Source: JACCWM01 sp040393065
GTDB taxonomy: Bacteria; Myxococcota_A; Bradymonadia; Bradymonadales; Bradymonadaceae
Assembly: GCA_040393065.1 (NCBI GenBank)
Contig: JBEBUW010000006.1
Location: 1-64,000, forward strand
DNA: 64,000 nt
Reading direction: 5' to 3'
Numbering within the stretch: the stretch's first letter is position 1; the number at the start of each line of letters is the position of its first letter. Positions 52,563-61,390 of the stretch are shown here, piece by piece. The translations under genes were made by a program, and so were the position numbers. The notes below the pieces were generated by a model. It was given only the letters and a program-made list of their open reading frames with translations. It was not told the origin of the DNA and made no database searches.

Positions 52563-54359
52563 TCAGGGGGCGGTGCGGACCCACCAGGAAAAGCGTTGGT
52601 GGGTGCGGGGATCTTGCTGGCGGATGAAGCCGCTGGTTTCGTAGATATCGGCGGTAAGTTCAAGCCATTGTCCGGGTTCGGCGTAGGTTTCGATAGGTCG
52701 TGTGGATAGATCGAGGGTGGGCGATTGTCCGATGACTTCGCCGCCGATTTTCCATTCGACCCTGTGGCGCCGGGAGGCTTCGTGGACGGGGACTGTGAAG
52801 CGGAGTCTTTCGGTGGAGAGAGCTTCTACGGATGTGGGCTCGTTGGGGGTAACATTGAAGACACTGTAGAGACGGCGGACCATTTGTTCGGCGCAGACCG
52901 GACAGAATTCTTCGGAGGAGGAGTTCATCTTGCAGTCAAAGGAGGGGCGGTAGAGGAATTCGCAGTTGTAGGCGCGCTGGTAGGCGCCGACTGGATACAT
53001 GTGCGTCATATTGGTCGGCGTGGGAATGGGCGTACCATCTTTTACCCATGCTCGCCATTTGAGAGGCGCGTCGCTTGTGGGGGCGGCGGTGATGTTGGGA
53101 GGCAGGGGGATTCTTGGTTCATTGAAGAAGCAGGGATCGCCTGCAGCCATGTATTCGTCGCCGAGCAGTCCGAAGGTGTGGCCGAATTCATGGACGGCGA
53201 CATCGGGGAATTCGGAACGATCCCAGGAGGTGACCAGGGAAACGTAGAGGCCGGCAAAGCCGGCGCGTTTCTGGGAGTTGGACAGGACGATGATCTCGTC
53301 AAAGGGGACATGCGCGGCGGTTTCGAAGACTTTGCCGATGCTGATGGGCATGGCTACGCGGTCGGAGATATTGGAGACGTCGAGTCCGAATTTATCGCCA
53401 ACCGCCGGGATGACGAAGACGGTGTTGTAGAAGGTGTCGCGAAAGCCCTGTACGCAGTCAGGCTGGGCGCGGGTGCAGTCGTATCCGGCGCCGGACTCGT
53501 TGCTGGGTGTCCAGATTGCCCAGATATTGAACATGTCGCGGTGTTCGCTCAGGGGTGTGGTTTCGAGCATACGGTTGGCGGTGGCCTGGGCATCGAGCTC
53601 GAACTTCTCGCGCTGATCGGCGGTGTAACCGTCGCTCAGGATCACGACGTCTACGCGGTCGTCGGATGGGCCGCTTTCGTACAATGCGGTGACTTCGCCC
53701 GGGAAGCGGACAGGCTCGGCGGCGGCGACCAGCTCGTCGATGGCGAAGCGGCCAATTTCGATGGTTTCCCCGTCGTTGTTCGGAATGGTGAGGACGTAGT
53801 CGTGTCCACCTTCGATGCCCAGGGGAACGCGCACGGCAAACTCTACGAGTTCGGGATAGTCTGCGTTTACGAGATTATAGACCTGAGGGAGCGTGAAGTT
53901 GAAGCCGGCCGACTGGTCCAGCAGAAGTTTGAGAAGTTCGAGGGACTGGAAGAGGCTGTTGACGGGTTCGGACCAGAGTACGTTGCCGTCTTCGTCGTGA
54001 ACCTCAGCGCGGGTGATCCAGAAGCTGGAGTCCTCCGGTTCGGCGATGTGCTGGTAGATTTCGCTTTGTACGGCGCGGATAAATTCTACACGGTAGGGTG
54101 TTTCTCGGTTGTTGGAGGCGAAGCCTTTTAAGATGACGAGCAGTGCTTCGCGGTTTTCGGTAGGGCCAAAGCTTGCCGTATTGCGAGCGATGGCTTCGGG
54201 TGTGGCCTGGCCGTTGTCGTCGGGCTTTTCGTAGCTGAATTGCAGCGAGCCGGGTGCGCTGAAGTCCAGATCATTGTCATCGCTGCAACCCAGGGCAGTG
54301 GTGAGTAGAAATAGGCAGATCAGGAGCAGGTTGCTTCCGGGCATGAGCGTAGGTTTCAT
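52563..54359 (-). CDS. Peptidase M64-like metallopeptidase lipoprotein
   Basis: 598 residues. Lipoprotein signal LLLICLFLLTTALGC. Residues 1-220 form an N-terminal domain (LLVILKGFASNNRETPYRVE). The catalytic part has VDVVILSDGYTADQREKF, FNIWAIWTPSNESGAGYDC and the zinc motif HEFGH (H390-H394) with nearby GLLGDEY, in the pattern of the IgA-peptidase M64 family. A Cys-rich stretch (CEFLYRPSFDCKMNS then FCPVCAEQM) and a C-terminal beta domain follow. It is likely surface-attached and extracytoplasmic. ATG 54359 gives a proper signal peptide; 27 upstream codons do not. Confidence 0.88.
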   Translation of the reverse strand: MKPTLMPGSNLLLICLFLLTTALGCSDDNDLDFSAPGSLQFSYEKPDDNGQATPEAIARNTASFGPTENREALLVILKGFASNNRETPYRVEFIRAVQSEIYQHIAEPEDSSFWITRAEVHDEDGNVLWSEPVNSLFQSLELLKLLLDQSAGFNFTLPQVYNLVNADYPELVEFAVRVPLGIEGGHDYVLTIPNNDGETIEIGRFAIDELVAAAEPVRFPGEVTALYESGPSDDRVDVVILSDGYTADQREKFELDAQATANRMLETTPLSEHRDMFNIWAIWTPSNESGAGYDCTRAQPDCVQGFRDTFYNTVFVIPAVGDKFGLDVSNISDRVAMPISIGKVFETAAHVPFDEIIVLSNSQKRAGFAGLYVSLVTSWDRSEFPDVAVHEFGHTFGLLGDEYMAAGDPCFFNEPRIPLPPNITAAPTSDAPLKWRAWVKDGTPIPTPTNMTHMYPVGAYQRAYNCEFLYRPSFDCKMNSSSEEFCPVCAEQMVRRLYSVFNVTPNEPTSVEALSTERLRFTVPVHEASRRHRVEWKIGGEVIGQSPTLDLSTRPIETYAEPGQWLELTADIYETSGFIRQQDPRTHQRFSWWVRTAP

Positions 54360-54497
54360 TGATTCTCTGGTCTCCGTAGGGCATCTTGGCAGTGGAAATT
54401 CTGACGGCGAGAAGGTAGCGCAGAACATGACAATGCTCAATGGAATGTGGCGTAAGAAGCCGGGTGTGTAGGGCCCGGGTAGCTCAATAAGGAAATT

Positions 54498-55517
54498 ATG
54501 CTCAGTTATTTAACGCTGATCCTGGGGATCCTGGTGGTTGTCGTCAGTATCTGGGGGAGTTTGCGGCTGGCGCGCGGTCGGAAGCTGGAGAGTCAGGAGT
54601 CCGGAGCCGGTGAGGTGTTGCGGCATGCGGCGCAGGTGCTGGGGCTTGAAGAGGTGCGGGAGTCACGCTTGTATCAGGCCAGTATTATGACGGCGTGGGG
54701 TGAGTTGAACGAGTTTAGCGTGAATTGCGAGCTGTGGGAGCAGGTGCATGATCCTTTTTACCGGGTGACGATCGGGTTTCCGAAACCGTTGCGACGTGGG
54801 CTTCGGATCTCACGTGATGCGCAAGGTGGTTTGATGCACCGGATGATGAGAGGTGAGGAAGTGGAAGCGTCGGAGGATGCGTCGGGAGATCTGGTGGTGC
54901 AGTCGACGCAGGACCTGGACGAGTTGCGGGAGTTTTTGCAGGAAGACCTGCGCCAGCCTCTGGAGCGATTGGCAGGGCGCGTTGATCGCCTCCAGCTCGG
55001 GGATGAGTATCTATTTGTCTTTGTGAAAGGTTCGCCGGAAGGTGCTGCGTGCGAGAGCCTATTGCGGGAGTCCCTGGCGGTGGCGAGTAAGGTGTTTCAT
55101 CGTGCTATGGCACTGGGGCCGAGTAAAAAGAGCAGCCTGATGAGTTCGTACGGGCAGGTTGAGTCGGAAATGTCGCGGCGTGTGAGTGAGGAAGGCGGGC
55201 CGGAAGCGGTAGAGGAGGCGCGCCACACATCTCGGATGACGGTGGCATCGGTGGTTGCCTCGAGCCATGAAGGTAGTGAAGCGAGTGATGAGGCTGTGGA
55301 AGGAAAGTCTGTAAAGGCTGGGGAGGCTGTGCCTCAGCGCTCGGCGTCGTCGACGTTGCGCGGGGTGGGGGGACCCTCCGAGGTTTCATCGGCCGCGGAA
55401 GTATCGTTTACAGGTTCAGGTTCTGCAGGCTCGGCAGGTTCTACAGGCTCGGCCGCGGGAAGGGGAATGGCGGAAGCTTCCTCGGATGGGGATTCTAAGG
55501 GTTCATCCGGAGATTGA
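54498..55517 (+). CDS. Hypothetical membrane-anchored protein with low-complexity tail
   Basis: 339 residues. AAGGA precedes ATG 54498. The N-terminal helix LSYLTLILGILVVVVSIWGS anchors it; the domain at 30-200 is mixed alpha/beta (FRVTIGFPKPLRRGLRISRD-like region, DEYLFVFVKGSPEG) and unrecognised. Residues 230-339 are Ser/Gly/Glu-rich, and the last 60 codons (55334-55517) lie antisense to the 3' end of the next gene. The tail may be real or a by-product of the opposite strand's Pro/Glu-rich coding; no earlier stop exists. Confidence 0.6.
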   Translation: MLSYLTLILGILVVVVSIWGSLRLARGRKLESQESGAGEVLRHAAQVLGLEEVRESRLYQASIMTAWGELNEFSVNCELWEQVHDPFYRVTIGFPKPLRRGLRISRDAQGGLMHRMMRGEEVEASEDASGDLVVQSTQDLDELREFLQEDLRQPLERLAGRVDRLQLGDEYLFVFVKGSPEGAACESLLRESLAVASKVFHRAMALGPSKKSSLMSSYGQVESEMSRRVSEEGGPEAVEEARHTSRMTVASVVASSHEGSEASDEAVEGKSVKAGEAVPQRSASSTLRGVGGPSEVSSAAEVSFTGSGSAGSAGSTGSAAGRGMAEASSDGDSKGSSGD

Positions 55518-56101
55518 ACCTGGGAGCGTGCGACGACCTCGACCATCGCAGAGCGTAAGACCCGGTCATCCTGGCGAAACCCAGCGCGCAGGCAGCGGGC
55601 GATTTGTCCGGGCTGCAGTGTGTCGTCTTCGACCATGTGCACGGCTTCGTGGCAGATAGGATCAAAGGAACCGCCGGGGTCCGGGGCAATGTATTCGATG
55701 CCATGGCGCTCAAGAGCTTGCAGGAGTTGTTTTCTGGCGAGCTGGACGCCGTGTTGGATGGCGGGCTCGGCGTTGGGAAGGGAAGCCGGTGTGGTTTGAA
55801 GTTCGGAGAGTGGCGAGGCATCGGCAGGGGCTATGAACTTGCTGGCTTCGTTGAGTGCATCGATGACGGGAAGAACCTCCAGCACGAGTTTGTGATGGGC
55901 ATATCGGCGTTGTTGTTCCGCGTCGCGTTGCAGGCGAGCAAGGCGCTCTTCGTGTTCGGTTTCCAGGGCTTTCATAGCCTGAGCGTGTGTGGCTTCGGCG
56001 AGCTCAAGGCGTCTGCGCATGCGAACGAATACGGTGCGTGCGGTGACCAGGGCCGCCAGGGTGAGAGCGGAGAGGGTGATGATGATAAGGATCATTTCCA
56101 T
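55334..56101 (-). CDS. Membrane-anchored GrpE-like protein
   Basis: 255 residues. A membrane helix at the N-terminus (MILIIITLSALTLAALVTA) is followed by a long charged coiled coil (RRRLELAEATHAQAMKALET) and a GrpE-type beta domain: LEVLPVIDALNEASKF, GVQLARKQLLQALERHGIEY, FDPICHEAVHMVEDD, QIARCLRAGFRQDDRVLRSA, MVEVV. It thus resembles a nucleotide-exchange factor for DnaK fixed to the membrane, distinct from the soluble GrpE at 61391. The Pro/Glu tail overlaps the convergent gene by 184 bases. GrpE-fold assignment is firm; function is inferred. Confidence 0.8.
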   Translation of the reverse strand: MEMILIIITLSALTLAALVTARTVFVRMRRRLELAEATHAQAMKALETEHEERLARLQRDAEQQRRYAHHKLVLEVLPVIDALNEASKFIAPADASPLSELQTTPASLPNAEPAIQHGVQLARKQLLQALERHGIEYIAPDPGGSFDPICHEAVHMVEDDTLQPGQIARCLRAGFRQDDRVLRSAMVEVVARSQVQSPDEPLESPSEEASAIPLPAAEPVEPAEPAEPEPVNDTSAADETSEGPPTPRNVDDAER

Positions 56102-56328
56102 GGAGTAGACCGGGTAACGATAGCGTAAGTCATGGTATCTAGAGCCAGGAGACTCTCTATTAGGTATGCGGCGAGGCGTGAAGCCGACGGGTATCTTATA
56201 AGCATTTATCCTGTCAGGCGGCTAGAGTGGCGGACTTAAATCGGGGGTGGTTTCTATCGAAGGCTTGCTGTCTTGGTGCTCGTGATTGGCGAGGGGAAAA
56301 GAAAATGGGGAAGGAAGCAATAAAAAGG

Positions 56329-56357
56329 TTGACAGGTGTGGGGAAGCGTACTACCTA
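56329..56357 (+). promoter_or_regulatory. Putative promoter of tRNA-Cys
   Basis: A perfect TTGACA at 56329-56334, then a 17-base spacer and TACCTA (56352-56357), a poor -10 match. It lies 14 bases before the tRNA. The 56102-56328 region upstream holds no gene. Confidence 0.45.
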
Positions 56358-56370
56358 AGCAATTCCTTAC

Positions 56371-56441
56371 GGCGGCGTAGCCAAGCGGTAAGGCATGGGC
56401 CTGCAAAGCCTTGATCACCGGTTCAAATCCGGTCGCCGCCT
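56371..56441 (+). tRNA. tRNA-Cys (GCA)
   Basis: 71 bases. Acceptor stem GGCGGCG pairs with CGCCGCC; D-arm AGCCAAGCGGTAAGGC; anticodon loop CTGCAAA with anticodon GCA; T-arm CCGG-TTCAAAT-CCGG. The top of the anticodon stem has a U-U mismatch and a G-U pair. CCA is not encoded. A TTTTTG tract follows at once and may end transcription. Confidence 0.96.
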
Positions 56442-56712
56442 TTTTGTAAAAGTAATGTTTCGTCGTAAGACAACGAAGCCAGCTCCAGACAAATCCTGAT
56501 GTTGAACAGGGTGTTTGGAAGCTGGTTTTTTCGTTTGTGTTGTACTGTCCGGAACGGAGCGCTCTGGTGTCAGCGAGAGTGTGCTTGCGTAATTCTGAGG
56601 AATTGCACTAATCTGGCCGGCGCGGTTGTTATTCTAGTTTTTGGCGCACGGAGATGTGCCGGAGCAGGGTGTATTTGCAGTACATGCAAACGATTGATGT
56701 GGAGAGAGAAGG

Positions 56713-57087
56713 ATGGCAACTGGTCGTAAGGTGATGATCGTTGATGAGAATCTGCTCGATGTAATGGAAGTCGAGCAGCATCTAGTAAGCGGAGGCTACG
56801 ACGTCGTTCATCTATCCTCGCCCAACGGAGTCATGGCGAAGCTGGATTATGAGAATCCAGAGATATTGTTGCTAGATATTCAGATGTCGCGCTTGCATGT
56901 GGTTGATCTTCTGGAGACTCTGCGCGCATCGGGCAAGCTCGATGAGCTTGTGATTGTAGCGTTCAGTGACATGGAAGCGGAGAAGTTGCAGCAGTTTTGT
57001 ATGGATAACGATATCAATGGCTACTTTTGTAAGTCGATGGATGTCGGTCAGATTGCGGACTTTCTCAACAACTTTTATGAGTACTGA
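56713..57087 (+). CDS. Single-domain response regulator (receiver only)
   Basis: 124 residues making one complete receiver: acidic pair D11-E12 (VMIVDENLLD), phosphoacceptor D55 (ILLLDIQM), S85 (VAFSDME) and K107 (YFCKSMD). No output domain, so it probably relays phosphate or acts by protein contact, like CheY or Spo0F. GAGAGAAGG precedes ATG 56713. It is followed 93 bases later by the gene at 57181; the link is unproven. The 56442-56712 upstream stretch has no supported gene. Confidence 0.9.
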   Translation: MATGRKVMIVDENLLDVMEVEQHLVSGGYDVVHLSSPNGVMAKLDYENPEILLLDIQMSRLHVVDLLETLRASGKLDELVIVAFSDMEAEKLQQFCMDNDINGYFCKSMDVGQIADFLNNFYEY

Positions 57088-57180
57088 TAGGTACGGGTCC
57101 GTGCGAATATAGATTGAATGATAGATTCATGGTGGGCGGCCTAGCGCCTGCTTTCCTACGAAGAATGCGAAGGAGAACTC

Positions 57181-58956
57181 ATGGTCGAGCATCAGGGCGG
57201 GTCGTTCCAGGGCGGGTCTTCCAGACAGAGTGGTGGTCAGGATGTGCGTGGTCGGATTTGGATCTTGGTCGATCATTCGGCACGTGAAGCTGCGTTTGCA
57301 GGTGTGTCTGCTCATCTGGGTGAAAGCAATGTGGAAGCGCAGATCGTAACGATTACCGAGGTGATCGGGACGATGGCACGTGAAGCGATTGTGGGTGGTG
57401 CGGAGCGTTTGTTGCGTGGCCTGCGCGTCGCTGTGCAGGGACGTGGTGCGGATGAGGATTTGATCGGGGCGGTTCGCCGTGCGCGGCCGGATGTGCTGGT
57501 GATTACGAATGCGCGGCATGTCCGAGCGCTGGGGTTGCTGGAGAATCTGACCGGGATTCCGGTTCTGCAGCTTGGCGTGTTGCCGGACTATAATTTGTCG
57601 GCATCGTGGATTCAGAGCGGCTTGCAGGCGTTTGTGGTTGCGCACGAGGAGCAAAAACAGCGCCTGGTGCAGGGCGGTGTGTTGGCGGATCGGATTCAGG
57701 TTGCAGGTCCGGCCATTCAGCCCGGGTTTTCGCGGCCGGTGGACCGTGATGCGGTGCGGTCAGAGCTTGGTATGCAGGGGCAGTTTGTGGTGCTCGTGCG
57801 GGCGGAAGGCTTTGATGCAGCGCTGCTCGAGAAGCTGATGTTTCAGTGTACGCTGGTGGATCGGCCTACGCGTTTTATCTTTCATCATAACGGGGACAAT
57901 ACGACGGCAGCGGCGCTTCGCCGTGCGGCCGATCAGCACCGGATGCGGGCATCGATGTTTGGTAGAGTCGATGATCTGGAGCGGTATGTGGCGGCGGCAG
58001 ATGCAGTGATTGTGTCACCGCAGGAGCCGTCGATCGCAGAGCTTGTGGCAGCCAAAAGGCCGCTGCTGATTCTGGGCGATGATGAGCAGTTCGCAGCACA
58101 GATACAGTTTTTGGTGCAGCATGAAGTAGCGCATCAGGTCAGCAATGTGGTGCGGCTGGGAAGCGAGCTGGATCGGTTTTCGCAGGATGAGCGGCTGGAG
58201 GCGATGTCAAAGGCGGCTGAGAAGCTCGTGGAGGCAGATGCGAATCGCAAAGTTGCCGATGCGCTGAGTACTGCGCTTGCGAATCTAGAGACCTGGCGCG
58301 TGCCGCCGCAGACTGAGGCTCCCGAATCGCCCGAACCATCGCATGTGGCGGAACCGGCGCAGCAGCCTTCGGCGCCGAGTCCGTTTGAAGATATTGGAAG
58401 TTCCGCTTCCGGTGCAGGCAGCGCAGGCGCGCGTGGTGGTGCTGTGCCTTCGGTCGATCCCGGTGCAGGTGGCACTGGTGCTGGAGCGGGCGCAGGCTCG
58501 GTCCGTGAGCCGGTGCGTGATTATAGCGGGATTTCACAGGCTGAAGCCAAGGAACAGCTTGCGCAGTTGATTTTGCTGGAGCGTGATCTGGAACGACGTC
58601 TCGGGGAAGCTGTGCGTCAGCAGGAACGCTGGCGCAACCGTCTTGAGCTTGCCCGTGAATGGCAAGAAACCGAGCTGGCGGCGGAAGCAGAATCGGTGCT
58701 GCGTGGGTTTATTGCGGAGGCAGAGCCGCTGGAGCGTGAGCTTCGGGATGTCTTGCGCCAGAAGGATAAACTCAAGCAGGCGGCGCAGAGTCCGGGTGGT
58801 CGAAGCAGTACGCCGGGGCAATCCGGGAGCGCCGCAGCAGGTGGCTCGGAAGCCGAGCGCCGTGCGGCAGAGATCGAGCGCAGGTTTGAGCGGATGGAAG
58901 TCGATAGTGACCTGGAAGGGTTGAAAGATCGGATCAAGCGCGAGTTTGGCGAATAG
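57181..58956 (+). CDS. GT-B glycosyltransferase-like protein with coiled-coil C-terminus
   Basis: 591 residues; AAGGAG lies just before ATG 57181. Residues about 20-380 resemble GT-B enzymes of the MurG / diacylglycerol-glycosyltransferase kind: RPDVLVITNARHVRAL, IPVLQLGVLPDYNLSASWIQ, FVVAHEEQKQRLVQGGV, IQVAGPAIQPGFSRP, then a second domain with FGRVDDLERYVAAADAVIVS and EPSIAELVAAKRPLLILGDD, where a donor sugar would bind. An Ala/Pro/Gly/Ser-rich linker (385-445) leads to a long coiled coil (EQLAQLILLERDLERRLGEA) and a C-terminal helix EIERRFERMEVDSDLEGLKD that recalls PspA-type tails. Catalysis is not proven; the coiled coil may assemble it at the membrane. Confidence 0.6.
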   Translation: MVEHQGGSFQGGSSRQSGGQDVRGRIWILVDHSAREAAFAGVSAHLGESNVEAQIVTITEVIGTMAREAIVGGAERLLRGLRVAVQGRGADEDLIGAVRRARPDVLVITNARHVRALGLLENLTGIPVLQLGVLPDYNLSASWIQSGLQAFVVAHEEQKQRLVQGGVLADRIQVAGPAIQPGFSRPVDRDAVRSELGMQGQFVVLVRAEGFDAALLEKLMFQCTLVDRPTRFIFHHNGDNTTAAALRRAADQHRMRASMFGRVDDLERYVAAADAVIVSPQEPSIAELVAAKRPLLILGDDEQFAAQIQFLVQHEVAHQVSNVVRLGSELDRFSQDERLEAMSKAAEKLVEADANRKVADALSTALANLETWRVPPQTEAPESPEPSHVAEPAQQPSAPSPFEDIGSSASGAGSAGARGGAVPSVDPGAGGTGAGAGAGSVREPVRDYSGISQAEAKEQLAQLILLERDLERRLGEAVRQQERWRNRLELAREWQETELAAEAESVLRGFIAEAEPLERELRDVLRQKDKLKQAAQSPGGRSSTPGQSGSAAAGGSEAERRAAEIERRFERMEVDSDLEGLKDRIKREFGE

Positions 58957-58988
58957 CCTGCGGGTTTGTGGTTCACAATCAAGGCAGT

Positions 58989-60041
58989 ATGACACGGTTC
59001 CTCATCTATTTTGTAATCGCCAATCTCATTGGCGGTTTCTTTTTGTGGCTCAGCGCCCGGGCATTACCGTTTGATCAACTCGCGGAGTATTTGAAGGGTG
59101 CTGACTTCGGGCATCTGGCGGTGTGGTCGGGTGTTTTTTTGGCCGTCTACTCGGTGTGCCATCTTTCGCGTGTGTTGCGCTGGAATGATCTGATTCAGCC
59201 TCTGGGGGAGGTAGATCCGTGGCGTGTGCATCGGGTTTGCGCGGTTGGTTTTACAGCGATTTTGTTGTTGCCGCTGCGACTTGGGGAACTGGTGCGGCCG
59301 TATCTGCTGGCGCGGCAGACGAACTTGCCGATGGCCAGTGTTCTGGCGACAGCGGTGGTAGAGCGGGTAATCGACGGGTTGTTGATTACCGGGCTTTTGT
59401 TTCTGACGTTGTCGACCTATTCGGGCGAGCGGGCGACGGGGCTTGTGATGAGCACGGGCTATATCAGTGCGGGGATTTTTATCCCGGCGCTGGGGATGTG
59501 CATGCTGGCGTACTGGCGGCGCTCGTGGGCGCTTCGGTTGATCGAGATGACGATCGGGCGTGTGCTTCCAGGATTGGCTGCCAAACTAGCCGGGATGCTG
59601 GATGCGTTCATCAACGGATTCCGGGCGCTGGTGCATGCGCGGTCGATGGGGCGTTTTATGTTGCTGACGAGCCTGTACTGGGGGACGAATATTGTCTCGA
59701 TGTGGTTGCTTGCGCGGTATGGTTTCGGGCTTGAGCTTGGGATCTGGGAAATGGCGACGGTCCTGGCGATCCTGGTAATCGGGATCATGATTCCAGCCGG
59801 TCCTGCGATGGCCGGGAACTTCGAGTTTTTTGTGTTGCAGGGTGTGGCACTCTTTCTGGTGCTGGATGCAGGCGATATGGGCACGCGGGTGATGGTCTTT
59901 GCGGGCACTGTTCATATTTTGCAGTTTCTGGTGATCGTGGTTCCGGGGATCTTACTGATGTGGGTGGACCCGGAGTCGCGCAATTTGATCCGGTTGTCGG
60001 CGGAAGCAGAAGAGGCTGCGCGGAGCACCGGGCCGGATTGA
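58989..60041 (+). CDS. Flippase-like / lysylphosphatidylglycerol synthase TM-family membrane protein
   Basis: 350 residues with about eight membrane helices. Family motifs are present: LSRVLRWNDLIQPLGEVDPW, FTAILLLPLRLGELVRPYLL, SVLATAVVERVIDGLLITGL and IPAGPAMAGNFEFFVLQG. The catalytic LPG synthase domain is absent, so it is the membrane part only, like UPF0104 proteins that may move lipid-linked substrates. ATG 58989 follows AAGGCAGT; a start seven codons upstream is less likely. It lies 32 bases after the GT-B-like gene, suggesting a shared lipid-glycan task. Confidence 0.88.
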   Translation: MTRFLIYFVIANLIGGFFLWLSARALPFDQLAEYLKGADFGHLAVWSGVFLAVYSVCHLSRVLRWNDLIQPLGEVDPWRVHRVCAVGFTAILLLPLRLGELVRPYLLARQTNLPMASVLATAVVERVIDGLLITGLLFLTLSTYSGERATGLVMSTGYISAGIFIPALGMCMLAYWRRSWALRLIEMTIGRVLPGLAAKLAGMLDAFINGFRALVHARSMGRFMLLTSLYWGTNIVSMWLLARYGFGLELGIWEMATVLAILVIGIMIPAGPAMAGNFEFFVLQGVALFLVLDAGDMGTRVMVFAGTVHILQFLVIVVPGILLMWVDPESRNLIRLSAEAEEAARSTGPD

Positions 60042-60217
60042 CACTGGAGTGTGGGGTTTGTTAAATTTTGTCGGCTTTGCCGTGTAATCGGGCTACTCTG
60101 GCAGATTATGTATCGCGGCTGAGATTTGCCGGGATGTTGTTTGAGAATGCGTCTTGATTGTAGGGCGAAATCAATCGGCCGGTAGCCATGAACGATCGTA
60201 GGGTTTGAGGTCGCGCC

Positions 60218-61258
60218 GTGCTTTCCTTATCGAAACGTCAGGAAACAATTTTGCTCAGTGTGATAGAGCAATTCAATATAACGGGTGAGCCGGTCGCCAG
60301 CGCGGTGGTTGCGCGCCATCAAGATGTCCAGGTGAGTTCGGCCACCGTTCGCAGTGTGATGAGCGAGCTGGAAGATATGGGCTTGCTCAATCAGCCGCAT
60401 ACCTCGGCGGGTCGTTTGCCGACGGCATTTGGCATGCGGTATTACGTCAATCATCTTTATCATGGGACGGGGCTTGCAGAGGGTGATGATCGCGAGCTGA
60501 CACGGCAGTTTGAGGCGTTTCGCGATGATGATCTCGAGGTGAAGGCACGGCTGACCGGTGTGCTGATCAGTGAGCTTTCGCAGCTCGCAAGCATTGTGAG
60601 TTTACCCGGCGTTTCGCAGTCTCGCCTGCAGGAGATTCGGCTGACCGGGCTGACGGATCGGCGTGTCCTTGTGATTTTGATTACTGAAGATAATCGTATC
60701 TTCAATCGTGTTGTTCGGGTGGACGAGGACCTGGATGATATGATGTTAACCCGCATGCAGAATTATTTGTGTGAGCTTGTCGGAGGCTTGACGCTGCTGC
60801 AGGTTCGGGCGCGGGTTCGTCAGGAATTGAAGGCGGTGGCGTCGCGTTACCAGAGCTTTATCACGCAGGCTCTCAAGGTCAGTGAGCTTGCGTTGGAGGC
60901 GGCGCCGCGCTCGCAGTTGTATGTGGAAGGCACGCTGAACATACTGGAATTTACCGAGATATTGCATGATGTGGAGCGTGTGCGTGAGCTGTTGCGCGGT
61001 CTGCATGATAAAGAGCGTGTGATTGAGCTGCTGGATCGAATTTGCAGTGCGCGGCGGCCACAGGCATTGATTGGTCGGGAATTGGGCTGGGATCTTGGCG
61101 AGGACTTGAGTTTGATTGCATGTGGTTACTATCGCTGTGATCACCAGCTCGGAGTGCTGGGGATTCTGGGGCCGTTGCGGATGGATTATGCTCGCATCAT
61201 TCCACTGGTCGAGCATGCAGCACGTATGTTATCGAGGGAATCCGAGGGAAATGTGTGA
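60218..61258 (+). CDS. hrcA: Heat-inducible transcription repressor HrcA
   Basis: 346 residues beginning at GTG 60218. LSKRQETILLSVIEQFNITG, ASAVVARH, VSSATVRSVMSELEDMGLL and QPHTSAGRLPTAFGMRYYV form the winged-helix DNA-binding part; TGLTDRRVLVILITED and LGEDLSLIACGYY mark the dimerisation domains. HrcA represses chaperone genes by binding CIRCE. I see no CIRCE sequence before hrcA, grpE or dnaK here, so its targets may be elsewhere, for example groESL. It is 132 bases upstream of grpE. Confidence 0.97.
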   Translation: MLSLSKRQETILLSVIEQFNITGEPVASAVVARHQDVQVSSATVRSVMSELEDMGLLNQPHTSAGRLPTAFGMRYYVNHLYHGTGLAEGDDRELTRQFEAFRDDDLEVKARLTGVLISELSQLASIVSLPGVSQSRLQEIRLTGLTDRRVLVILITEDNRIFNRVVRVDEDLDDMMLTRMQNYLCELVGGLTLLQVRARVRQELKAVASRYQSFITQALKVSELALEAAPRSQLYVEGTLNILEFTEILHDVERVRELLRGLHDKERVIELLDRICSARRPQALIGRELGWDLGEDLSLIACGYYRCDHQLGVLGILGPLRMDYARIIPLVEHAARMLSRESEGNV

Positions 61259-61390
61259 AATTTCGCACCTTATCTCGGAGCATTCCATGCGCGGTTTCCC
61301 GTACAACGCTATCCTTATATAAATGTAGATGAACTTTATAACTGTCCTTAGCTTTCCATAAGTTGTGGCTGAAGTCTGGAGGTAGGTGCA

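Noticed and set aside
56499..56729. 76-codon frame upstream of the single-domain receiver
   Set aside because: Cys/Trp/Arg-rich translation, no ribosome site, and it overlaps the receiver start.
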